Under the pieces are notes generated by a model. That model searched no databases. It saw only the letters and a program-made list of their open reading frames with translations, and was not told the DNA's origin. Position numbers and translations under genes: made by a program. 64,000 bases of DNA. It comes from an uncultured Kordia sp. GTDB taxonomy: Bacteria > Bacteroidota > Bacteroidia > Flavobacteriales > Flavobacteriaceae. Shown here piece by piece: positions 10,489-18,417 of this stretch; positions within the stretch are counted from its first letter, which is position 1, and each line of letters opens with the position of its first letter. The stretch is taken from contig NZ_CANMEZ010000002.1 in assembly GCF_947496985.1 (NCBI RefSeq), forward strand, positions 701,803 to 765,802. Direction: 5' to 3'.

Positions 10489-10517
10489 ACTATCAATCAT
10501 GAAAAAAACAGTAGTAT

Positions 10518-10898
10518 TTATTCTACTACTAAAGTATATTGAGGTGTTGGGTTTAAGGGACAAAAGTATACATAAGTACCTTTTGTAAGCTTTACTTCTT
10601 TCGAATGTCCAGTTGTGTTATTTTTTACAACTTCTGTTACATATGCGTTTTTAATATGGTTTGCCGCATCCGTTTTCCCTTTTGGTGCTAACACAAATCC
10701 TACATCATGTCCAACATTTGTGTTTTCAATTTCGAAAACATACGTTCCTTCTGAAAGTGTAATAGATTTTTGAGTGAACTCTCCTTTTGTTTGTTGTAAA
10801 GAAACCGTTTTCACATCTTTCTTCATCATTTTGTTTTGCGCTTGTGTAGTCATTGAAAATCCTACGAATAATACTAAAATTGCAATTAATTTTTTCAT
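10518..10898 (-). CDS. Cupredoxin-like exported protein, incomplete copper site
   Basis: This 126-residue protein begins with a signal peptide (MKKLIAILVLFVGFSMTTQAQ). It has the size and strand pattern of a single cupredoxin domain: 'GTYVFEIENTNVGHDVGFVLAPKG' in the middle and 'KGTYVYFCPLNPTPQYTLVV' at the end. His64 and Cys113 sit where type 1 copper proteins have two of their ligands. The usual second His and the Met after the Cys are absent (CPLNPTPQY). Copper binding is therefore doubtful or uses other ligands. It is the last gene of the minus-strand group from 12150, downstream of SnoaL-like and AhpD-like genes, which suggests a redox or stress role. Confidence 0.72.
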   Translation of the reverse strand: MKKLIAILVLFVGFSMTTQAQNKMMKKDVKTVSLQQTKGEFTQKSITLSEGTYVFEIENTNVGHDVGFVLAPKGKTDAANHIKNAYVTEVVKNNTTGHSKEVKLTKGTYVYFCPLNPTPQYTLVVE

Positions 10899-10967
10899 CT
10901 TTTTAATTCTTTTAAAATTTATATTTGTGTAATTATTGAATTATATTCAAGTTTTTAATGCTGTTTT

Positions 10968-11324
10968 TTATGCGTGATAATAACGTTCTCTGTATATTTT
11001 TCCATCTTTCCATTCCGTAGCAACTGCTTGCTCAGAAAGCATAGTACTTCCGTCTTTTAGCTTCAATTCCATTTCCGCAGTATAAAAAGAGTGATTTCCA
11101 TTTACCGCAAGATTCTTTACATCATATCTTACAAATTCTTCTAACTGATTGTTAATGAAATCATGTTCAAAATCAACATTAAATTTTTTCCCTTTTTTAG
11201 GTGCTCCATTAGCTTCTCTTAACTCTACTTCATCATGTAAATATGTTTCCATTGCTTCAATAAAAGCTCCTTTTGCTAAAAGTTCATGAACGTGTTTTAA
11301 ATTATTTTTTACTTGGTTTTCCAT
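10968..11324 (-). CDS. SnoaL-like / NTF2-like family protein
   Basis: This 118-residue cytoplasmic protein has the compact cone fold signature of the SnoaL/NTF2 superfamily. An N-terminal helix pair (LLAKGAFIEAMETYLHDEVELRE) is followed by strands ending in 'EQAVATEWKDGKIYRERYYH'. Many members bind small hydrophobic molecules and others are only structural, so no reaction can be assigned. It lies 91 bp downstream of the AhpD-like gene and 69 bp upstream of the cupredoxin-like gene on the same strand, and it is probably co-transcribed with them. Confidence 0.75.
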   Translation of the reverse strand: MENQVKNNLKHVHELLAKGAFIEAMETYLHDEVELREANGAPKKGKKFNVDFEHDFINNQLEEFVRYDVKNLAVNGNHSFYTAEMELKLKDGSTMLSEQAVATEWKDGKIYRERYYHA

Positions 11325-11415
11325 AATTGATCTGTTTTTAGTGTTATTGATTATTTAAAAGCGAACTCCTGAATTCCATTATTACAACTCAGGAAATTCA
11401 CTTTTTTATTTGATA

Positions 11416-11973
11416 TTACTGTGTTACTGTAAATTTTCCAGCTTCAACACTTGGGAAATCTACTTCTGTTTCTGCAATGTGATTTACATAATTTGTCAAT
11501 GTATTTGAAACTACATTCAATACAATCTCCAAAATATCACCATCATTATATCCAGCTGCTTTTGCTGCTGTAATTTCATCACCTGAAACTTGTCCTCTAT
11601 TTTTTGTTACGCTTTGTGCAAATTGTAAACCAGCTTGTACTTTAGCATCACTTGCTAATCCTTTACGACTTGCCTCTGTTTGCTCTTCTGTCAATCCGTT
11701 CATTTTTCCAATTGCTGTATGTGCAGACAAGCAATAGTTACATGTATTTTCTTCCGCGATTGCTAATGCTAATTGCTCTCTGAATTTGTTACTAAAGTTT
11801 CCACTTGCAGTTAATTCTCCTAAACTTAAGTACGTTTGTAATGTTGCTGGAGAGTTTCCAAAAACTTTGATAAGGTTTGGAATAAATCCTAGTTTCTTTT
11901 GAACTGCGTCAAATAACTCTTTTGATTTTCCTGTTGTTGTTTCTGGGTTTAATGTTTCAATTCGTGTACTCAT
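11416..11973 (-). CDS. AhpD-like carboxymuconolactone decarboxylase family protein
   Basis: This 185-residue protein carries the AhpD-type active site EENTCNYCLSAH: Cys78, Cys81 and His85, with Glu74/75 just before. In AhpD the Cys pair supplies electrons for peroxide reduction, and the Glu and His form a proton relay. Family members of this length are usually annotated as peroxidase-related or CMD-family proteins, so a thiol-disulfide or alkylhydroperoxidase role is plausible. It follows a 32-residue Cys protein and precedes a SnoaL-like gene. The probable AraC-type operator at about 12273-12300 lies upstream of the whole group. Confidence 0.85.
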   Translation of the reverse strand: MSTRIETLNPETTTGKSKELFDAVQKKLGFIPNLIKVFGNSPATLQTYLSLGELTASGNFSNKFREQLALAIAEENTCNYCLSAHTAIGKMNGLTEEQTEASRKGLASDAKVQAGLQFAQSVTKNRGQVSGDEITAAKAAGYNDGDILEIVLNVVSNTLTNYVNHIAETEVDFPSVEAGKFTVTQ

Positions 11974-12051
11974 AATTTCTATAATTTTTTAGTTTTTTAT
12001 TCCCGTATAAACAGGAATCTATTGTTTGTTTTGTTTTAATTTTTTAATAAT

Positions 12052-12150
12052 TTAATTTTTGCATTCGCAGATTTTTCTCTCTGGGTATTGCTCGTCGTAT
12101 TCTTGATATCCCCAGCAATTTGGGCATGTAGTATTTTGTGTATCGCTCAT
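12052..12150 (-). CDS. 32-residue CxxC/CxC mini-protein (below ORF-track size)
   Basis: The minus strand from ATG at 12150 to TAA at 12052 encodes a 32-residue protein that starts MSDTQNTTCPNCWGYQEY and ends KICECKN. The CPNCWG pair and the CEC pair could together bind one metal ion such as zinc. It is too short for the ORF track. Support comes from its position at the head of the minus-strand group, 78 bp before the AhpD-like gene. Other support is the regular Cys pattern and a probable operator and promoter directly upstream (12241-12300). I believe similar tiny proteins occur beside AhpD-like genes in other Flavobacteria, but cannot check here. Function unknown. Confidence 0.7.
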   Translation of the reverse strand: MSDTQNTTCPNCWGYQEYDEQYPERKICECKN

Positions 12151-12167
12151 AATTCTTTTGGTTTGTT

Positions 12168-12190
12168 TTCGACTTCGCTCAAACTGTAAC
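12168..12190 (+). repeat. Dispersed intergenic repeat copy
   Basis: TTCGACTTCGCTCAAACTGTAAC is a copy of the TTCGACTnCGCTCAA family seen also at 3089, 12390, 13470 and 14678. It lies in a non-coding gap. Confidence 0.5.
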
Positions 12191-12240
12191 TTTTAGCTTC
12201 ATATTAAACGTTGCCGAAACGTTGATTTCTAATTACAGTA

Positions 12241-12300
12241 CAAAGATGCGGCGGAAAGACATGCCAGAAAATGGACAAAAGTTCCTAAGAATTGGACAAA
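12241..12300 (-). promoter_or_regulatory. Probable AraC-type operator and -7 box for the AhpD/SnoaL/cupredoxin group
   Basis: GGACAAA occurs at 12273-12279 and again at 12294-12300, exactly 21 bp apart, within longer similar flanks (AAAATGGACAAAA and GAATTGGACAAAT). Two direct half-sites two helical turns apart are the classic AraC-family layout. On the minus strand CATCTTTG (12248 to 12241) resembles a -7 box with one mismatch, and no -33 TTTG is seen. An activator bound here would take the place of the -33 element. The AraC-family gene at 12487-13332 is the obvious candidate binder. This is inference from spacing and position. Confidence 0.5.
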
Positions 12301-12389
12301 TGGGAATTAGATGCTTAGATGGCTGAATTTATTAGCTTTTTAGACGCGCTAGACTTTCGGATTATTAGATAAAAAGACAATGAAGTAGT

Positions 12390-12418
12390 TCTCGACTGCA
12401 CTCGAACTGACGTTCTGA
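12390..12418 (+). repeat. Dispersed intergenic repeat copy
   Basis: TCTCGACTGCACTCGAACTG followed by ACGTTCTGA is a longer variant of the TTCGACTnCGCTCAA family. Confidence 0.5.
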
Positions 12419-12486
12419 AATGCTAGATTATAAATGTTGAATTTTAATGTAAGAGTATTTTAAGAATATACGCGAAGCGATCCAAA

Positions 12487-13332
12487 CTACTTCTTATACT
12501 CAGCTTTAAAGTTTAGTGGAGATTTCTGAATAGCTTTGGTAAAGAAACGTGTAAAATATGCCGGATCGTTAAATCCCAACTCAAAAGCTATTTCTTTTAC
12601 AGATTGTTCTGAATATAACAATTGGCGTTTGGCTTCTAAGATGATTCTATTCTTTATAAAATCGCTTGGCGTTGTCGTTCCAAGTTTTTGAAAATGCTTG
12701 GAAATTGATTTTGGAGAAATTCCTAAACGATCTGCATACGCAGAAACCGAATGCATTTTCTTGAAATTTTGTTCCACCAATACACTAAAATCTTTGTAAA
12801 GTTTAGTTTCTATTTCTTCTTTTACAACAAAATCTTCCTTCTTTACACGAACAGAATGAATTATAAATTGTTTCAGGTATGTTTGCAACATATCATACTG
12901 CCCTGAATTTTCACTATTGAATTCTTCAATTAAATCTTCTAACAGAAAACTCAAGCGTTGTATATCTTTTGGTTTTGGAATCACAAAAGGCGTATCGTAT
13001 ACATTATTAAACAAGACACCATTACATGAAATTTCTTTATCATGGGTTTGAATACAATAAAAATCACGTTTAAACGAAAGTTTATAGGCTTCCTTAATCT
13101 TTTCCGAACTTACTGAGAAAACCTGTCCTGGCGACAAAAAGAAGATAATATTTCCATCAAATGTATATTCTTCAAAATCGATATGATAGGTTCCTTTTCC
13201 TTCTTTAATCCAGTAAATCGTATAAGAATCAACTTGTTCAGGCTTATTGACAACACAAGCTTTTTCAAACTGCACAACACTTAATGAAAATGTATCTTGA
13301 TAGGTATATGTTGTAATATCTTGAACTGCCAT
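12487..13332 (-). CDS. AraC family transcriptional regulator
   Basis: This 281-residue protein has an N-terminal cupin-like sensing half (residues about 10-100, 'YWIKEGKGTYHIDFEEY ... FFLSPGQVF'). A C-terminal pair of AraC helix-turn-helix motifs spans about 180-280 (VSAYADRLGISPKSISKHFQKL and SVKEIAFELGFNDPAYFTRFF). The inducer is unknown. It sits upstream of, and in the same direction as, the 32-residue/AhpD/SnoaL/cupredoxin group. The 21-bp direct repeat between them is the likely target. Confidence 0.92.
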   Translation of the reverse strand: MAVQDITTYTYQDTFSLSVVQFEKACVVNKPEQVDSYTIYWIKEGKGTYHIDFEEYTFDGNIIFFLSPGQVFSVSSEKIKEAYKLSFKRDFYCIQTHDKEISCNGVLFNNVYDTPFVIPKPKDIQRLSFLLEDLIEEFNSENSGQYDMLQTYLKQFIIHSVRVKKEDFVVKEEIETKLYKDFSVLVEQNFKKMHSVSAYADRLGISPKSISKHFQKLGTTTPSDFIKNRIILEAKRQLLYSEQSVKEIAFELGFNDPAYFTRFFTKAIQKSPLNFKAEYKK

Positions 13333-13469
13333 GAATGCTTGTTTCTTTGGTGTAATATATAACTTTTTCTTTGGTCGTAAAAAGTAGTGTTTGTTTACTA
13401 CTAAATATATGTTTTATCATTCCAGAAAAAGCCGTAATCTATTTCATAAAAAGTGGATTCTGAATCACA

Positions 13470-13490
13470 CTTCGACAATGCTCAGTATAA
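13470..13490 (+). repeat. Dispersed intergenic repeat copy (divergent)
   Basis: CTTCGACAATGCTCAGTATAA is a weaker match to the TTCGACTnCGCTCAA family, located between the AbiH and AraC genes. Confidence 0.35.
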
Positions 13491-13508
13491 AAGTGCAGAA
13501 TGATAACT

Positions 13509-14630
13509 TTACTCCTTCTTCGGCAACTTAATCTGTGGCATGGGTTCACACAAGGTTTTCTCTACGATTTTAGTACGCATGAGTTTCTTATCATTAAAAT
13601 GTCTGGAAATATTTTGAATAATTTCTGTATAGTTATCAGTTCCATCATACTTTCTATGATAAAAGACTTTTATGGAACGGCAATTATCGTGTTCAAAAAT
13701 AGTATTCAACAAGGTTCTATCTGACAAACCACAAGAATGTCCCATGATAATGACTTGAAACTTTTCAGAATCTATATACCGTAATACATCTTTATAATTG
13801 GAGTTTTGCACATATTGAAACGATTTAAAATACCGTAAATATTCATTATCATTTATATTCTCAATCAACTTATAATCATCGTCCATTTCGTCTCCAAAAC
13901 CGAAATTCATACCCTTTACTAGTTTCCCGTGGATATGTGTTAATTTAATATTCTGATACTTATAATTAGGATTAAAATACTTCTGAAAAGTCGAAGTGTA
14001 ATTAAAGTTAATAATTCTTATTTGTTCATTAAGAGATGTTTTTAATACTTCATTGAATTCTGAACAATTAGGATTATTTTCATAATTAAAATCATATCTT
14101 TTCATCACATTGTTTTTTAAATAGGATCTTAATAATTTTTTGACTTGATCAAACTCATCATTTAATTTTAATACTTTCTCTCTTTTCTGTCTAATACTTA
14201 AATTTACATCTTTACATATATATTTTAACTCTTTATAGTATTCATCTTCTACATCTACCCAGTTTTGAATAGATTTTATTTCATTTAACTTTTTAAAAAA
14301 CTCACTCTTAAATTTGAATAGCTCTATCTCTTTTAGAAAACCTGTATTAGTATCTTTTATAGACACAATATACGTTTTGTGATCTTCTCTATTATAATTA
14401 TTCTTATTCATATATTTAATGATACTGAATCTAAAATCATCAAAATTACTTATAGTTTGTTCATCAAAAAAACCATCATAATATGAATCAACATACACTA
14501 CTTTACTAACCAACCTGTCTCTTTTATTCTTCTTCAAATTACGCCAAAAAGCATCTATAAAATGGTTGTACGAAGTTGGCAATCCGTGTGCTAAGTCAAA
14601 ACCGTTTCCAGCTATAATGAGTTTGTTCAT
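13509..14630 (-). CDS. abiH: AbiH family abortive phage infection protein
   Basis: This 373-residue protein opens with NKLIIAGNGFDLAHGLPTSY, the signature N-terminus of AbiH (a nucleotide-binding-like GNGFD loop followed by HGLPT). Near the C-terminus, IIMGHSCGLSDRTLL matches the second conserved AbiH block (GHS-x(2)-SD). AbiH was first described as a phage-abortive-infection protein in Lactococcus; its biochemical mechanism is not settled. The gene is solitary, with dispersed repeats on both sides (13470, 14678), and its middle is Lys- and Asn-rich and AT-rich. All this fits horizontally moving defence cargo. I see no second defence gene next to it. Confidence 0.88.
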   Translation of the reverse strand: MNKLIIAGNGFDLAHGLPTSYNHFIDAFWRNLKKNKRDRLVSKVVYVDSYYDGFFDEQTISNFDDFRFSIIKYMNKNNYNREDHKTYIVSIKDTNTGFLKEIELFKFKSEFFKKLNEIKSIQNWVDVEDEYYKELKYICKDVNLSIRQKREKVLKLNDEFDQVKKLLRSYLKNNVMKRYDFNYENNPNCSEFNEVLKTSLNEQIRIINFNYTSTFQKYFNPNYKYQNIKLTHIHGKLVKGMNFGFGDEMDDDYKLIENINDNEYLRYFKSFQYVQNSNYKDVLRYIDSEKFQVIIMGHSCGLSDRTLLNTIFEHDNCRSIKVFYHRKYDGTDNYTEIIQNISRHFNDKKLMRTKIVEKTLCEPMPQIKLPKKE

Positions 14631-14677
14631 ATTTACATAATTTAATTACAACTTTCATTTTCTTTGCATGCCCAACA

Positions 14678-14700
14678 TTTCGACTGCGCTCAATGTGACA
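14678..14700 (+). repeat. Dispersed intergenic repeat copy
   Basis: TTTCGACTGCGCTCAATGTGACA is the cleanest copy of the dispersed family in this window, between abiH and brnQ. Confidence 0.55.
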
Positions 14701-14849
14701 AGCACGAAACAAAAGAAAAAGTATTGATTTTGTAAATTAAGTAAAATCTGTAAGAATTTTATTTTAAAGCACTAAAATTTATGTGCTAACAACACAGCCA
14801 TACCAAAGCCAAGTGTGACCGACAATCTAAAAAAGCATAGCAATCTAAA

Positions 14850-16142
14850 TTACCTACTTCGCTGATACGCCACAACACCAATAAACGCTAAAACAGAAGG
14901 CAAAACCCAAGCAAAATCTAGGGTTCCTAACGGAATAACTTCACGAAGTGTTTTTAAGAATACGTTTTCTGGAAAGAAATGCGCAAACATATCCAACACT
15001 CCAAAGATAAAAGTGACTAAAACCACGACTCTAAATGCTAACGGAGTTGCTAGCTTTTGAGATATTACATTTAAAAAGATCAATACTATTGCAATTGGAT
15101 AAATGAATTTCAATACAGGAATTGCTACAATAATAATATAATGAAAGTCTAATTGTCCAACTAAAATTCCTATCAAACATGCAACAATTGCTGTGATTAT
15201 GTATGCTTGTTGTGAATTATTAAATAAACTTTTGAAATAATCTGAGGTTCCTGTAGTGATTCCGACAGCAGTTGTAAAACATGCCAACGCTACCAATACA
15301 CTTAAAAAGGCAGTTCCAATGTTTCCTAGGGTTGCCAAACTAATCCCACGTAATAACGTAGCACGTTTCATATCGCCACTCATGGTAGATTCAAGAGCAA
15401 CTTCACTACTGAAATACGACCCTAGAATTATCAATCCTGCATAGATAGCGAACAATCCAAAACCAGCAATCCAACCTGATTTTGCTATGAGTTTTTTCTT
15501 TTCTTCAAAAGAATCGTGTCCTTTTAAGTTTAACGAAATGATGATAACACCACCAATAACGATTGCACCAATTGCATCAAAAGTTTGATAACCTTCTTTT
15601 AAACCAATTACGATAGGTGACATATTTAAACTTGCAGCAGTAAGGTCAGCATGTGGCATCGATAAACCAATACTGATAATTGCTACTAGGATTAATACAA
15701 TTAATGGTGTTAAGAATTTTCCAATAAAATTGAGAATCTTTGATCTATTCAACACAAAAACTAATACCAATGCAAAGTATATTGTACTTGTTAATAAAGC
15801 ACTTGTTCCAAAGTTGGGAAATATAGAAATTTCGTGTGTAGCTGCTGCCGTTCTAGGAGATGGAATTGCCACAGAAATTACATAAATAATAATACAAAAT
15901 ACACTACTAAAGAGCGGAGATACTTTTTTTCCAAAATCATACATCGAACCTTGTAAACGTGCATGTGCTAAAATTCCAAAGATTGGAATAACTACTGCTG
16001 TTACTATAAATCCGAGTGTAACCCAAAACCATTGATCCGTTGCTTGATATCCTAATAATGGTGGCAATAATAGATTTCCTGCTCCAAAGAACATAGAAAA
16101 CAAGGCAAAAGCAGTTACAAAGAGTTCTTTATTTTCTGACAC
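14850..16142 (-). CDS. brnQ: Branched-chain amino acid carrier BrnQ (LIVCS family)
   Basis: This 430-residue protein starts with the family signature MSENKELFVTAFALFSMFFGAGNLLLPPLLG and has about 12 hydrophobic segments. BrnQ proteins are cation symporters for leucine, isoleucine and valine in the inner membrane. Length is normal. Its start overlaps the end of the upstream membrane protein (16129-16701) by 14 bases, so the two are almost certainly translated from one mRNA. No ribosome binding site separate from the upstream coding sequence can be placed. Confidence 0.93.
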   Translation of the reverse strand: MSENKELFVTAFALFSMFFGAGNLLLPPLLGYQATDQWFWVTLGFIVTAVVIPIFGILAHARLQGSMYDFGKKVSPLFSSVFCIIIYVISVAIPSPRTAAATHEISIFPNFGTSALLTSTIYFALVLVFVLNRSKILNFIGKFLTPLIVLILVAIISIGLSMPHADLTAASLNMSPIVIGLKEGYQTFDAIGAIVIGGVIIISLNLKGHDSFEEKKKLIAKSGWIAGFGLFAIYAGLIILGSYFSSEVALESTMSGDMKRATLLRGISLATLGNIGTAFLSVLVALACFTTAVGITTGTSDYFKSLFNNSQQAYIITAIVACLIGILVGQLDFHYIIIVAIPVLKFIYPIAIVLIFLNVISQKLATPLAFRVVVLVTFIFGVLDMFAHFFPENVFLKTLREVIPLGTLDFAWVLPSVLAFIGVVAYQRSR

Positions 16143-16701
16143 GAGTATTTTTTTTAAGTAGATATATGAGGTAACTCACTAATAGATATAAAATTCCTAA
16201 TGCAAGTTTTATGAATTTAAGTAAAGCAGTTACAAAAGCTAAATTAGTCCAATGCGCTTGTATTCCATCATAGAATATTTGTAACAACGCAAAATTTTCA
16301 ACCATGTCCAACACACCTGCAAAAATCACCATTCGGATTAGAACAGTTCCTAAACGATATGCCTGACTTTCTTTGTTTGGCCAAGCAAGCTTCATCACTT
16401 TATGAATTAGCAAGCATAATAAAAACACATAGGTTATGATGAAAATATAGTCGAACCACAAACTCCATTCGGCAGATTTCATTGCACCATCAACTGCTTG
16501 CCAGGATGTTATAATGGCATCGGCACTATCAACTGTTCTTGCAAGTTCAAACGAGATTATTCCCAAAGGAGCTTCTACAGTTTTCAACAACACATCAAAT
16601 TGTACCATACAAGTACCTGCTAATAAAAAAGTAGTAATTGCCAGAATTAGCAATTTCTTTTCTGCAGCATTTGATAGTTTTTTAAAAGGAGATGAAAACA
16701 T
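16129..16701 (-). CDS. Hypothetical membrane protein overlapping brnQ
   Basis: I do not recognise a family. The 190-residue protein has four to five predicted membrane segments. One is near the N-terminus (LLILAITTFLLAGTCMVQF), followed by a loop with LARTVDSADAIITSWQAVDGA. Another is around 80-105 (DYIFIITYVFLLCLLIHKVM), and more lie in the second half. Its stop codon lies inside the brnQ reading frame (14-base overlap), so it is translationally coupled and may assist or modulate the transporter. A near-consensus -7 (TATCTTTC on the minus strand) lies in the 48 bp shared with the divergent hydrolase gene. Confidence 0.75.
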   Translation of the reverse strand: MFSSPFKKLSNAAEKKLLILAITTFLLAGTCMVQFDVLLKTVEAPLGIISFELARTVDSADAIITSWQAVDGAMKSAEWSLWFDYIFIITYVFLLCLLIHKVMKLAWPNKESQAYRLGTVLIRMVIFAGVLDMVENFALLQIFYDGIQAHWTNLAFVTALLKFIKLALGILYLLVSYLIYLLKKNTRVRK

Positions 16702-16737
16702 TTTTAGATTCAGGTTTTATAGCTAACGAAAGATACA

Positions 16738-16745
16738 TATTTTTG
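16738..16745 (+). promoter_or_regulatory. -7 box TATTTTTG adjoining the hydrolase start
   Basis: TATTTTTG matches TAnnTTTG and ends four bases before the ATG at 16750. If used, it would give a leaderless mRNA. I see no clear -33. Confidence 0.4.
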
Positions 16746-16749
16746 CGAC

Positions 16750-17532
16750 ATGCAACAGTTTGTGACGTATAAAAATATAGAAATTGGATATACCGTTTCG
16801 GGTGAAGGAAATGCATTGGTACTATTACATGGTTTTTTGGAAACAAGTTCTATGTGGAATGACTATGTAAATGTGTTTTCTAAAACGCACAAAGTCATCA
16901 CTATAGATTTGCTAGGTCATGGAAAAACAGGTTGTATTGGCTATATTCATACGATGGAAGAAATGGCAGAAGCTGTTTTTGCAGTTTTGTCAACTTTGCG
17001 TTTACGTAAACTGCATCTTGCGGGACATTCTATGGGCGGTTATGTTGCGTTGGCTTTCGCCGAAATGTATCCAGATTATGTAAAAGCCTTGTGTTTGATA
17101 AATTCAACCGCTAGAGCTGATAGTGCTGAACGAAAAGTAAACCGTGATCGTGCAATTAAAGCCGTAAAATACAATCATAAACAATTTATCCGCATTGCAA
17201 TTACAAATTTATTCCGTCCAAAAAACCGTAAAATCTTTGCAGAAAATATCAAGGCTGTCAAAAAAGAAGCTTTAACAATTTCACTTCAAGGAATTGTGGC
17301 AGCATTAGAAGGCATGAAAATTAGAGAAGATCGTGAAGTATTATTGCATTTTTCTCCATACAAGAAAATGATGATCATAGGAAAACACGATCCTATTTTA
17401 GTTTTTGATGATTTAATTGATCAAACAAAAAATTCAGAAGTAATTGTTGATATTTTACCTGATGGACATATGAGTCATATTGAAAATAAAGAAGAATTGA
17501 TATATGCACTTCATTTATTTGTCCGAAATTAA
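16750..17532 (+). CDS. Alpha/beta hydrolase
   Basis: This 260-residue alpha/beta hydrolase contains the oxyanion-hole block LLHGFLETSSMWNDY, the nucleophile elbow GHSMGGYVA (Ser near residue 94), an Asp in IIGKHDPI and the His in PDGHMSHIENKEE. The catalytic triad is therefore complete. There is no signal peptide, so the enzyme is cytoplasmic. The substrate is not indicated by the neighbours; it is divergent from the brnQ pair. Confidence 0.9.
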   Translation: MQQFVTYKNIEIGYTVSGEGNALVLLHGFLETSSMWNDYVNVFSKTHKVITIDLLGHGKTGCIGYIHTMEEMAEAVFAVLSTLRLRKLHLAGHSMGGYVALAFAEMYPDYVKALCLINSTARADSAERKVNRDRAIKAVKYNHKQFIRIAITNLFRPKNRKIFAENIKAVKKEALTISLQGIVAALEGMKIREDREVLLHFSPYKKMMIIGKHDPILVFDDLIDQTKNSEVIVDILPDGHMSHIENKEELIYALHLFVRN

Positions 17533-17744
17533 GTCTTCTTCAAAACAATTTCATCCTAAGTAAGAAAAAACCTTTTTATTGATTAAGAATTTTAAAATAT
17601 TTTATAAAGAATTAATCCTTTAAAATATTGTTTTACTTGTAAAAAAGTGCATTTCATCTAAAAAATCAATCTTTTCATCGGATAAACAAGAACATTTACA
17701 TATCTTAGTTGTGCCCAAAAAAACTACTTAACCTACTTACAGCC

Positions 17745-17987
17745 ATGGATAATAACATGAGTATTAAAACTACTTTTTCGCTCGGAAAATTATATTGTAA
17801 TATTTTCGGTCACCGTTACAGAGTTACTAAAAAAATCACTTCACATGTTAACGAATATCAATGCATGTTGTGCAATTGTGAAGCTACTAATGATGATAAA
17901 GGAAAACTTACCTCATTAACACCTCAACTTAGAGACATTAATAGAACATTGACTTCTTTTCACAAAAAGAAGAATCATGCTTTTTAA
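17745..17987 (+). CDS. Small conserved-type hypothetical with Cys motif
   Basis: I place the start at the ATG at 17745 (MDNNMSIKTTF); a further ATG at 17757 is equally possible. The track start at 17709 is a TTG giving an unlikely extension. The product of about 76-80 residues reads '..KLYCNIFGHRYRVTKKITSHVNEYQCMLCNCEATNDD..'. A GH-Y segment and a CxxCxC group could bind a metal. The C-terminus is basic. I do not recognise a function. It is preceded and followed by gene-poor AT-rich DNA. Confidence 0.6.
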   Translation: MDNNMSIKTTFSLGKLYCNIFGHRYRVTKKITSHVNEYQCMLCNCEATNDDKGKLTSLTPQLRDINRTLTSFHKKKNHAF

Positions 17988-18417
17988 GTTGTAACTCTTT
18001 CATTTTTTTCCTTTGGTATAATTTTATCTAAAAAGTATATTTTGCAACATCGTTGACATAAATCTCCACGCGGTTTTTATAATGTCAAAACCCATAAGAA
18101 AACTAAACAGCAAATCTTGGTTATATACGAAGTATACGTAATTTAGATACCTATAAATAGTATACTTTAGTCTGAAAAATATCTTAAGAGATAGTAATCT
18201 ACAATTGAATCATTTGCAAAACTTTAGCTGTATTTTATTCCCATTTTTTTAGCGTTAACAGCTTTGTTATAGTCAAACAAATTCAATGTGCTTTATCAAA
18301 GGAAAATAGAAAGAGGTTCATACATTCTCCATTTTATTTTATACTATAACCATACCACAATCGTTTGGTTACAGTTAAAATATGTATATTTTGCGCGTAT
18401 TCTAAGTAACTTTCTAT
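17988..18417. other. Gene-free AT-rich stretch
   Basis: About 430 bp without a supportable gene. It holds an 8-bp inverted repeat, AAGTATAC ... GTATACTT, about 20 bp apart near 18130-18170. I see no clear RNA structure or promoter until a weak TATATTTTG just before 18418. Confidence 0.5.

Larger units (their letters stand above)
12151..12486. other. Gene-free stretch with operator and two repeat copies
   Basis: I see no coding frame here. The stretch holds the dispersed repeat at 12168-12190, the probable operator and promoter at 12241-12300, and another repeat copy at 12390-12418. Confidence 0.6.
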
